From positions 62,001-126,000 of the forward strand of contig JAURWE010000034.1 of assembly GCA_030655075.1 (NCBI GenBank): a stretch of DNA of 64,000 nucleotides, given 5' to 3'. Every line of letters begins with the position of its first letter. Position 1 is the stretch's first letter. The notes under the pieces are model-generated. The model saw only the letters and a list, made by a program, of their open reading frames with translations, was not told the DNA's origin and ran no database searches. The DNA comes from Pararhizobium sp. GTDB taxonomy: Bacteria; Pseudomonadota; Alphaproteobacteria; Rhizobiales; Rhizobiaceae. Position numbers and translations under genes: made by a program. Shown here in pieces: positions 54,059 to 63,079 of the stretch.

Positions 54059-55887
54059 TTGGGGCAGTCCGGCGCATTGTCGAACGACACCGTCCCGCCC
54101 CCACCGAATGGGTAGCTGCATCGCTGGCCAAAGTAGGTGCCAACGTCGATGATTATATTGCCAACCGACCCGGACTGAAAGGTTCCGCCGTACCTGTTAA
54201 TAGCAATGCCGTCAGACTTGAGATCAAGTGAGTTGTTTGAAAATTCAGTTTCGCCGCCAAAAAGTGCAAAAGCGGCGGACACTGCGTCATTTGTCTCGAA
54301 TGCATTGCCCCGCACTGTCGATGATGATGTTCCAAATGAAAAGAGGTCTTGTATCATCCCATAGGTATTTGATTCATGTCTGGTGGTGATCTTATTATTG
54401 TATACTTTTAGATCTTTCGAGCCTTCCGTTACAATGCCGGCCGACTGAGCACCATTTCCGCCGGTAATCGTATTTCCGAAGATTGATGCGTTGCTGCCAT
54501 CTCCGACAAGGACGGTTGCTGCCATAATGGAGGTACCGGGCTTATCATCGTCTTTGTCAAGGCGCATGCCACCCAGAACGCTGCCACTTTGCAGCACTGT
54601 GAGAGGATTGATGAAATCGATAACGGTGGCCGGATTTCCCGTAATGCTGCCAGGAGCCCCCGTCGCCAGATAGTCCAACTCGATCTTGCTTGTGGCGCCA
54701 CGAACCTTGAGGCTGGTGCCGCCGCCCACAAGCGTATTGTTGGCGCCGAGCGTGATTACGTCTGTGACGCCGGTGAGGGCACCGTTCAGCACCACGACGC
54801 TGCCCGCCGGTCCGCCAAGCGCCATGTTCAGCGCCGCCGCGCCGCCGGTGGGATCGAGATAGGTCACCGAGGTGACCGTCTGCTCGTTCCAGGTGTTGAT
54901 AACGGCCTCGGTCAAGACGACGTCCGTGGTGATGCTGGAGCGGTCTTCCTTTTGGCTGGAGACAATATCGACATCGCGCACCACACCTTCTGTCATGCGC
55001 TGCTGCATCGTCGTCAGCGGCTGCAACTCGCTGCTTTTGGACGGCGCCTGCAATGGGATGGTCAGCTTGGCTCCGGCGATCCACTGGCTGCCGCGCACCT
55101 GGTCGTGCTGGTAGGTCAAGCCTGCGGTCAGCCGCACGCCGGGAAGGCCTGCGACATCGCGGGCCGACAGTTCTAGGCGGCCGCGCGGACCGGAAATATT
55201 CTGCACCCCATCCGCCTCGAAATGATAGCCGCCGGCAAAGGCACGCAGATCGACATTCCAGTCGTCGGGCAGCACGGGCAGGCGCACGCCCACCTCGGCA
55301 TCGATACCCATCATCGCCTTTTCCGTCAGTGTGGCAGTGACGGCGGTGGTTGATGTAACGTGCTGGATGTTCAACTGATTGCCGGTCAGCACCAGTTCCG
55401 GGTCAAACTTGGTGGTGGTCCTGAACGAGCCGTTGTCGAGCGTCCTGTCATCATCGCCGACAGGCAGGTAGACATTGGCGCGCAGATCGAAGTTCTCACT
55501 CAGCGCCTCGGCACCAAACGCCGTCTGATGAAACGTGTTGCCGAGCGCCGAGCGGCGCACATCGAAATAGCCGTAGGCGCCGATGTTCCAGCCGCTCTCG
55601 AGCATGTGGCGGAAACCGAGGCCGAAATTGCCCTCGCGGGCCTGGCTGTCATCGAAGGAACCGCGCAGGTCGGTAAAGAACAGCGACGCGTCGTTTTGCC
55701 AGAGCGGCGCAAACAGGCTGGTCTCGCCGATCTCGCGGCCGCTGCCGACGCGCCCTCCGACATCGACCGAGGCGTCCCAGCGGCCATTGAAATCACTGGC
55801 GAAAACCGGGGAGTTAAATGTGGCTAATACAGCGAATACGGTTGTAACTAAGTACGGATTTCTATCACTATTAGAATGCTTCATCAT
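54055..55887 (-). CDS. Inverse autotransporter-type outer membrane protein, paralogue 2
   Basis: A 610-aa tandem paralogue of the 51853-53652 product. Signal peptide to about residue 30 (VFASDF). The beta-domain is nearly identical (WNIGAYGYFDVRRSALGNTFHQ, ENFDLRANVYLPVGDDD, DDWNVDLRAFAGGYHFEADG). The passenger is more diverged but again reads as beta-helix (NASIFGNTITGGN, LKVYNNKIT, TEFSNNSLDL) and ends RCSYP...GTVSFDNAPDC plus two residues. Near-identity is confined to the barrel and linker, suggesting duplication followed by passenger divergence or barrel gene conversion. The stop codon lies in a RIME-like element. Confidence 0.75.
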   Translation of the reverse strand: MMKHSNSDRNPYLVTTVFAVLATFNSPVFASDFNGRWDASVDVGGRVGSGREIGETSLFAPLWQNDASLFFTDLRGSFDDSQAREGNFGLGFRHMLESGWNIGAYGYFDVRRSALGNTFHQTAFGAEALSENFDLRANVYLPVGDDDRTLDNGSFRTTTKFDPELVLTGNQLNIQHVTSTTAVTATLTEKAMMGIDAEVGVRLPVLPDDWNVDLRAFAGGYHFEADGVQNISGPRGRLELSARDVAGLPGVRLTAGLTYQHDQVRGSQWIAGAKLTIPLQAPSKSSELQPLTTMQQRMTEGVVRDVDIVSSQKEDRSSITTDVVLTEAVINTWNEQTVTSVTYLDPTGGAAALNMALGGPAGSVVVLNGALTGVTDVITLGANNTLVGGGTSLKVRGATSKIELDYLATGAPGSITGNPATVIDFINPLTVLQSGSVLGGMRLDKDDDKPGTSIMAATVLVGDGSNASIFGNTITGGNGAQSAGIVTEGSKDLKVYNNKITTRHESNTYGMIQDLFSFGTSSSTVRGNAFETNDAVSAAFALFGGETEFSNNSLDLKSDGIAINRYGGTFQSGSVGNIIIDVGTYFGQRCSYPFGGGGTVSFDNAPDCPN

Positions 55888-55905
55888 TCCTGAATTCCTA
55901 AACTC

Positions 55906-55926
55906 GGAATCGCCAATCTATACTTT
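55906..55926 (-). promoter_or_regulatory. Conserved upstream motif of paralogue 2
   Basis: The counterpart of 53671-53691 (GGAATCGCCAATCTATAC followed by TTT), 18 bp upstream of the ATG at 55887. Same spacing to the start as in paralogue 1. Confidence 0.5.
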
Positions 55927-56087
55927 GAAAAAACGTTGTTGGCCTGAACTAGGAATAAACATTCAAAAGTTAACAACGTGTTAACTATGTTTTACTTTGC
56001 AATGTAAATGCTTATACTGAGCAAAATATCAAAAATGGGCTTTAGCCAAAGTCGATCTTTTATGTATAGGGAAACGGATGATTGGCT

Positions 56088-57301
56088 TTAAGAACGCAGC
56101 ACAACAACGCGGCACGGGGAGCCTGCGGCTGCGGCCGGGGCGTGCGGTTCGCGGATGATCAGGCAGTCTGACGCGGCAAAGACCTGCATCATCGACGAAT
56201 CCTGCCGCCCAAAGGCGTCTGCCAAGAGTTCGCCATCGCCGCCGCGCAGCAGGCGGGCGCGAACATAATCCTGCCGCTTGTCATTCTCAGGCAAGGCTGT
56301 CGCCAGTGTCACACGTGCATGCCGGTCGCGTGCGGGCAGTGAGGCGAGATGACGGGTCAGCGGCTCGAGAAACAGAAAGGCGCAGACAAGGCTGGAGACA
56401 GGATTTCCTGGCAACCCCAGCACCGTCATCCCCTCAAGCGTACCGACCATCAGCGGCTTGCCCGGGCGCATGGCGATCTTCCAGAAGTCGAGCTGCATGC
56501 CGATCGACAGCAGGGTTGAACGCACCAGATCGTGGTCGCCGACCGAGGCGCCGCCCAGCGTCACCAAAACATCGGCACGGTCCTCCCGGGCCTTTTCGAC
56601 GGCAACCCGGATTGCATCTGGATCGTCACCGGCAATGCCGAGATCGATCACGTCTGCGCCATTGTCGCGGGCGATGGCCGCAACGCCAAACGTGTTCGAG
56701 GCAATAATCTGGCTGGGACCGGGCGTGCTTCCGGCAATCAGCAGCTCGTCGCCGGTGGCGAGAATAGCAATCTTCGGCCGGGCATAGACCGGAAGATCCG
56801 GATGATTCATCGCCGCCGCCAGTGTCAGCCGCCCGGCATCGAGCCGGTCACCTTTGCGCAAGACAACCTGATCGAGATGAAAATCCTGTCCCCGCGGGCG
56901 GAGATGACGGCCCTTGGCCGGGGCAAACAGCGTGCGGATCCGCTGCTCGCCGATGATTTCGGCATCTTCCTGAATGAGCACCGTATCGGCACCTTCAGGC
57001 ATCGGCGCGCCCGTAAAGATGCGCACGGTCTGGCCAGGCCCAACGGAGCCGGAAAAGGCATGGCCTGCAGCCGACGTGCCGATGACGGAAAGTTCCGCGC
57101 CGGGCCTGGCTATATCGGCGTGGCGAACGGCATAGCCGTCCATCGCCGAATTGTCGAAAGGCGGCTGGGTGAGGCGGGCGGCGACGTCGGCCGCCAGAAC
57201 CCGGCGGTTGGCATCGTGCAGCGCCACCATCTCGGTGCGGGCAACAGGAGCGGCGTGGGCCAGCAGCCGTGCCAAGGCTTCGGCGACAGGCAGCAGCGCC
57301 A

Positions 57302-57302
<1 letters not shown>
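56088..57302 (-). CDS. moeA: Molybdopterin molybdenumtransferase MoeA
   Basis: Inserts molybdate into adenylylated molybdopterin. 404 aa with the MoeA N-terminal domain (QPPFDNSAMDGYAVRHADI), GAPMPEGADTVLIQEDAE, the MoCF domain GDELLIAGSTPGPSQIIASN and GGASVGDHDLV, and GLPGNPVSSLV. The start shares one base with the moaC stop, so the genes are coupled; it ends the trpD-trpC-moaC-moeA run. Confidence 0.95.
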
Positions 57303-57798
<496 letters not shown>

Positions 57799-57799
<1 letters not shown>

Positions 57800-58614
57800 C
57801 ACTCCGCCGCCAGAAGCGAGGCGGAACCGGTGAGGAGCAGACGGGTGGCGGCCGCCACATCGTCCTTGCGCATCAGGCTCTCGCCGACCAGGAAAGTGCT
57901 GATGCCGGTCTTTTCCAGCCGCTTGCAGTCGTCATGGGTAAAGATGCCGCTCTCGCCGACCAGCAGCCGGTCATCCGGAACCATCGCCGCCAGCGTCTCG
58001 GACACCGCAAGATCGACCTCGAACGTGCGCAGGTTGCGGTTGTTGATGCCGACCATCGGCGACGACAGTTTCAGTGCCCGCTCCATCTCGCGGGCGTCAT
58101 GGACTTCGAGAAGAACATCCATGCCGAGCGCCAAAGCCTCGTCCTCGATCCGCCGGGCGTCGTCATCCTCAAGAGCGGCCATGATGATCAGGATACAGTC
58201 ACCGCCCCAGGCGCGGGCCTCGTGCACCTGGTAGGTGTCGAACATGAAATCCTTGCGCAGCGCCGGCAAAGCGCAGGCGGCCCGGGCGTCCGTCAGGAAG
58301 GCAGGAGCGCCCTCGAAGCTCGGCGTGTCGGTGAGGACGGAGAGGCAGGCAGCACCGCCGTCCTCGTAGGCCTTGGCAAGGCTTGGCGGGTCAAAATCCG
58401 GACGGATCAGGCCTTTCGACGGGCTCGCCTTCTTGATCTCGGCGATCAGCCCGAACAGGCCGGCAGCCCGCTTGGCTTCAAGCGCCTTGAAAAAACCGCG
58501 CGGCGCATCCTGATCACGGCTCATGGCCTTCAGCTCGATGAGCGGAACGGCCGCCTTGGCCGCAGCGATCTCATCGCGTTTGTAGAGTTCGATCTTGCGC
58601 AGGATATCGGTCAT
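57799..58614 (-). CDS. trpC: Indole-3-glycerol phosphate synthase
   Basis: Fourth step of tryptophan synthesis. 271-aa TIM barrel: LIAEIKKASPSKGLIRPDFDP, CLSVLTDTPSFEG, LRKDFMFDTYQVHEARAWGGD, VGINNRNLRTFEVDL and LVGESGIFTHDD. Follows trpD by 16 bp; overlaps moaC. Confidence 0.97.
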
Positions 58615-58630
58615 GGCTCAGAAAATACTC

Positions 58631-59647
58631 TCAATTCTCGCTGTTGGAAACCGCAACCAGCTTTTCCAGAACGGATTTGGCCGCACCGCTTGCGAGCGAC
58701 TGCCGGGCGATATGCATGGCGTCGGCCAGTGTCGCGGCCTTTCCGGCAATGACGATGGCGGCAGCGGCATTGGCCAGCGAAATGTCACGATAGGCATTTT
58801 CCGCCCCGTCGAGCACGGCCTGCAACGCCCTGGCGTTGTGGACGCCGTCGCCACCCCTGATGTCGTCGAGAGCAACCGTCGGCAATCCGAAATCACCAGG
58901 CGAAAGCTCGAAGGTTCGGATCGCACCATTTTCCAGCGCCGCCACCTGGGTCAGGCCGGTTGTGGTGATTTCATCAAGACCGGTGCCGTGCACGACCCAG
59001 ACGGTTTCACTGCCGAGATCGCGCAGCACTTCCGCCAGCGGCATCAGCCATTGCGGAGAAAAGACGCCGAGCAGTTGGCGCTTGACGCCGCCCGGGTTCG
59101 ACAGCGGGCCGAGCAGGTTGAAGATCGTGCGCGTGCCAAGCTCGACCCGGGTCGGCCCGACATGGCGCATGGCGGAATGGTGCATCTGCGCAAACATGAA
59201 GCCGAGCCCTGCTTCGCGCACGCAGCGCGCGATCAGATCCGGGCCGATGTCGAGCTTGACGCCGAGACTGGAAAGCGCGTCGGCCGTTCCCGATTTCGAG
59301 CTCAGCGCCCGGTTGCCATGTTTGGCGACCGGGACACCGGCGCCGGCGGTGATGATCGCGGCCAGCGTCGAGATATTATAGGTGCCGGTGCCGTCGCCGC
59401 CGGTGCCGACAATGTCGATGGCATCGGCGGGCACGTCGACCGGCAGCATCCGCGCCCGCATGCTGCCGACCGCGCCAACGATCTCGTCAACGCTCTCGCC
59501 GCGCACGCGCAAGGCCATCAGGAAGCCGCCGATCTGCGACGGCGTTGCTTCGCCGGACATGATGATCTCGAAGGCCTCGCGCGCGTCATCGCGATTGAGA
59601 ACCTCGCGATTGGCGACTTTGGCAACGAAGGGTTTCAGGTCCGGCAT
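58631..59647 (-). CDS. trpD: Anthranilate phosphoribosyltransferase
   Basis: Second step of tryptophan synthesis. 338 aa: the PRPP-binding GTGGDGTGTYNIST, KHGNRALSSKSGTADALSSLG, the anthranilate region MHHSAMRHVGPTRVELGTRTIFNLLGPLSNP. Start at 59647 (MPDLKPFVAKV) fits the family. Separated by 19 bp from ppiD upstream. Confidence 0.97.
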   Translation of the reverse strand: MPDLKPFVAKVANREVLNRDDAREAFEIIMSGEATPSQIGGFLMALRVRGESVDEIVGAVGSMRARMLPVDVPADAIDIVGTGGDGTGTYNISTLAAIITAGAGVPVAKHGNRALSSKSGTADALSSLGVKLDIGPDLIARCVREAGLGFMFAQMHHSAMRHVGPTRVELGTRTIFNLLGPLSNPGGVKRQLLGVFSPQWLMPLAEVLRDLGSETVWVVHGTGLDEITTTGLTQVAALENGAIRTFELSPGDFGLPTVALDDIRGGDGVHNARALQAVLDGAENAYRDISLANAAAAIVIAGKAATLADAMHIARQSLASGAAKSVLEKLVAVSNSEN

Positions 59648-59666
59648 GCTGCTTCCAATTCGGCGT

Positions 59667-61562
59667 TTACTGAGTGATCGACTGTTCACCCAGGGTCTTG
59701 TTGATCGAAACGCCATAGGTGGTCTGCAGCTGGTTGACCATTTGGTCGAGAATGTCGTCACCGCTGGCCTTGGCAATCGCCTCGATCTGCTGCTTCTCAT
59801 TGTCAAGAACGTCGGATGTGGTCGGCTCGGTGTTGACCTCGGTAACCTTGATCAGGATCTGGCCTTCGCCGTCCATGCCGGGCGAATTGGTGACCAGGCC
59901 GAGCGGACCGGCAAAGGCGGCCGTGATCGCCGCCGGGCTCAGACTGGCGTCATCGCTCGAACGGCGCACGCCGCTCTTGCTCTCCACCGCCAGCGCAAGT
60001 TCAGTGGCGATCGTCGTCATCAGCTCGCCCTTGGTTACCCGGTCCTTCAGTTCCGTAGCCTTGGCTGCCAGCGCGATTTTCTGCTGCTCGGCCGTCCAGT
60101 CGGCCACGGCCTTTTCGCGCACTTCATCAAGCGTGCGGTCGCGGGCAGGGGTGATATCAAGCACGTCGAACCAGACATAACCGTCGCGGCCGATGTTGAC
60201 CGGCAGGGTCTCTGCGCCGACATCGGTCTTGAAAGCCTCGGCAACGAGTGCTGCCGATTCCGGAATGCCGTCTACGGCTTCACCCTGCGGATCCTTGCCT
60301 GTCGCGTCGATCGCATTGATCGTCACGGCTTTCAGCTTCGACTGATCGGCGGCTTCCTGAAGCGACAGGCCGGAAATCCTTGCATCCTCGAACCGGTCAT
60401 GGATGCCCATGATCTCGTCGCTCGCCTGGACCAGGGAGATTTCCTTGCGCAGCTCTTCCTTGACCTCGTCGAACGTCTTGACCGCCGCCGGCTTTATATT
60501 GGTAATGCGAAGAATGACCGGGCCGAAAGCGCCCTGGATGACCGGTGTGGTCTGGCCGTCGGCAGCCACGGCGAAGGCCGCTTTGGCGATCGTCTGGTCG
60601 GGCATGGCGTCGATGGCGAAATCCCCGAGCAGCACGTCGCTGGCGGTCTTTCCTTCTTCGGTCACCAGCGCATCGAACGTCGAAGTGCCGGCCAGAAGCT
60701 TGGCGGCGGCCGCATCAGCAGCCTCACGCGATGCAAATGCCAGCTGCTCGACGGTGCGGGTCGCCGGTGTGGAGAAGGTCGCCTTGCGCTTCTCATACTC
60801 CTGCCGGATGACGTCGTCGGTCACGCTGGCCAAATCGGCAATGTCGGCCGGCTCCAGCTTCACATAGGCTAGCTTGCGGAATTCCGGCGCACGGTAATCT
60901 GCCTTGCGCTCTTCGAACCATGGCTTCAGCACGTCGTCACCCGGTGCCTTGACCGGATCGATGTTGGCATTCGAAAGCAGGATATAGTCGATCGAGCGGG
61001 TCTCGTCGCGGAAACGCTGGATCGCATCGACGAGTGTCTTCGGCGGCGTGTAGCCGTCCGACAGCGCTTCGACGATCTGGGTGCGGACGGCAACCTGGCT
61101 GCGATTGTTGATATAGTCGTTTTCGCGCAGGCCCGCATTGCGCAGGGCGCTGGAAAATTGGTTGCGGTCGAACTGTCCGTTCACGCCGCGAAAGGCCGGG
61201 TCCTCGGCGATCAGCTGCGCCAGTCGCTCTTCCGAGAGACCGAGGTTCATATCATTAGACAGCTGGTCGAGCGTCGCACCGGCAACAAGCTGCGAGTAGA
61301 CCTGGTTTTCGACGCCGAAGGCGCGGGCCTGGTCACGGGTCAGCCGTGTGCCGAACTGACGCGACAGTGTTGCGACCTGGCGCTCATAGGCCAGCCTGAA
61401 ATCACTGGGCGAAACCTTCACCTCACCGACCGTCACGATGGAATCGGACACACCGCCCACCAGAGAACTGGAGACGCCCCAAACGCCGAAGGACAGGACA
61501 AGCACGACCAGGAGGCCTTTGACGACCCATGTCTGGGCGCCTCTTCTCAGGAATTCAAGCAT
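59667..61562 (-). CDS. ppiD: Periplasmic peptidyl-prolyl isomerase/chaperone PpiD
   Basis: Membrane-anchored foldase of 631 aa. One N-terminal membrane anchor (VVKGLLVVLVLSFGVWGV), a SurA_N-like helical domain (DFRLAYERQVATLSRQFGTRLTRDQARAFGVENQVYSQLVAGATLDQ), a parvulin-type PpiC segment (about 260-370) and a long C-terminal chaperone part. ATG 61562 gives MLEFLRRGAQTW, the usual PpiD start. Probably clears outer-membrane proteins through the periplasm alongside BamA. Confidence 0.9.
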   Translation of the reverse strand: MLEFLRRGAQTWVVKGLLVVLVLSFGVWGVSSSLVGGVSDSIVTVGEVKVSPSDFRLAYERQVATLSRQFGTRLTRDQARAFGVENQVYSQLVAGATLDQLSNDMNLGLSEERLAQLIAEDPAFRGVNGQFDRNQFSSALRNAGLRENDYINNRSQVAVRTQIVEALSDGYTPPKTLVDAIQRFRDETRSIDYILLSNANIDPVKAPGDDVLKPWFEERKADYRAPEFRKLAYVKLEPADIADLASVTDDVIRQEYEKRKATFSTPATRTVEQLAFASREAADAAAAKLLAGTSTFDALVTEEGKTASDVLLGDFAIDAMPDQTIAKAAFAVAADGQTTPVIQGAFGPVILRITNIKPAAVKTFDEVKEELRKEISLVQASDEIMGIHDRFEDARISGLSLQEAADQSKLKAVTINAIDATGKDPQGEAVDGIPESAALVAEAFKTDVGAETLPVNIGRDGYVWFDVLDITPARDRTLDEVREKAVADWTAEQQKIALAAKATELKDRVTKGELMTTIATELALAVESKSGVRRSSDDASLSPAAITAAFAGPLGLVTNSPGMDGEGQILIKVTEVNTEPTTSDVLDNEKQQIEAIAKASGDDILDQMVNQLQTTYGVSINKTLGEQSITQ

Positions 61563-61827
61563 GGGTATGCGGACCTCTTCACAGTTTCCGGCCTGTCGGC
61601 GCCGATCTCGGAGTTCCTTAAATGAAACCGTCATGAAATTGAAGGCCGTATCGGTCAAAAACCCCGGCCGCAGCCTATAGCGCCCGTTTCGCTGAAGGAG
61701 TTGCCGGAAATTCGCTCGCCTTGTCTGGTGATTCGCGTGTAATCAGGCTGCATAAGCATCGGATAAACAAGCTGAGCGCAGTCGAAATGCCGTCAACTGC
61801 GCCCGGGATGAGAGGGTGAATCGGACG

Positions 61828-63018
61828 ATGAAGGATAGCGGCTTCGACCTGCGCAACAGCGTTCAGTCCCTGGTCCATTTTCTGGCCGGCACGTTGATTC
61901 GCCTCTGGTTTCGATACGGAACCGTCCTTGGAATTCTCTCGCTGATTGGCTTCGCCGCCGCTGTCCTGGTCATGAGCCGTGTCCGGCCGGTCTACAGCTG
62001 GGATACCCTGGCCTATATCGCCTCCAGCATGCGCGGTTCGATACCCTCGGCGAGCGATCTTCACGCCTATGCCTATGAGGCGCTCCGCAACGCAGCACCG
62101 CCCGAAGCCTTCGCGCAACTGGCACAGGGCGATGCCTATCGCACCCGTCAGTTTACGGACCCCGACGCTTTCGTGTCGATGCTCGGCATGTACGACGTCA
62201 AATGGCTTTACATTGTCCTGCTCCAGTTGCTGACGCCGCTCACCGGCTCCTACCAGGCGGGCTTCGTCATCAATTGCGCCGCAATGCTGCTGCTGGTGAC
62301 CTCCATCGGTGCCTGGCTGCGGGCCAACGGTCTGCTCGCCTATGCGCCGCTGGTCGTGTGCCTGATCTTCGTTCTGCAGTTTCCCTCATTCGGGATGATG
62401 CACACGCCGGACTTTCTGACGACCGCATTGTTGATCGCCGGCGTTCTGGCTCTTGATCGCGGCTGGCTGATACCTGGAAGCATTCTTGTCTTTCTCGCCG
62501 TGATCAGCCGTCCGGATCAACTGGCTTTTGCCGGCGTGCTCATGGCGTCCGCCTGGCTCTGGCGCGACCGGGCGCTGCTGGGCTTTGCAGTCCTGTTCGC
62601 ACTCTGTGTGGCCGGTTATGCGGTCACGGGCGCCTACAGTCACAGCGTCGGCTGGTGGCCGCACCTCTGGTTCTCGACTTATCACATGCAGGACACTATG
62701 ACGGGCTTTTCCCCGGGCTTTTCACTCCGGGTCTACCTCGTGGCATTCGGGTACAATCTATATCGTTCCCTGTTTGAAAACACTTGGCTCGGTGTCTACG
62801 GCCTGACGGTCGGGCTGTGCATCTTCATGTATCTGCGCGGTCTTCTGGCGCCATCCCGCCGCCAGGTCTTGCTCTTTGCCGCCATGGTTTGCATACCGGC
62901 GAAATACGCGGTCTTTCCGCTGCACGACGCCAGAATATATTTCGGCCTGATCCTGCTGGCTCTGATGCTGGCTGGCGCAGAACTCGTGCGGCAGAGGCCG
63001 GCGCAACAGACGGCCTGA
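61828..63018 (+). CDS. Polytopic membrane protein, GT-C glycosyltransferase-like
   Basis: A ~396-aa protein with about ten hydrophobic segments. No family is firmly recognised. The layout hints at the GT-C fold: a loop-1 Asp just after the first membrane helix (RPVYSWDTLAYIASS), a mid-protein helix ending ISRPDQLAFAG, and Arg/Asp-bearing periplasmic loops. Start may be GTG 61816. It is divergent from ppiD and ends 61 bp before glmU, which makes UDP-GlcNAc, so a sugar-related role is possible but unproven. Confidence 0.6.
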   Translation: MKDSGFDLRNSVQSLVHFLAGTLIRLWFRYGTVLGILSLIGFAAAVLVMSRVRPVYSWDTLAYIASSMRGSIPSASDLHAYAYEALRNAAPPEAFAQLAQGDAYRTRQFTDPDAFVSMLGMYDVKWLYIVLLQLLTPLTGSYQAGFVINCAAMLLLVTSIGAWLRANGLLAYAPLVVCLIFVLQFPSFGMMHTPDFLTTALLIAGVLALDRGWLIPGSILVFLAVISRPDQLAFAGVLMASAWLWRDRALLGFAVLFALCVAGYAVTGAYSHSVGWWPHLWFSTYHMQDTMTGFSPGFSLRVYLVAFGYNLYRSLFENTWLGVYGLTVGLCIFMYLRGLLAPSRRQVLLFAAMVCIPAKYAVFPLHDARIYFGLILLALMLAGAELVRQRPAQQTA

Positions 63019-63079
63019 CGGCCGGCAATTCACAGCAGTTTTCCGTTTCCGGTTGGAACGGTCCATAAGGAGTTCCTCA

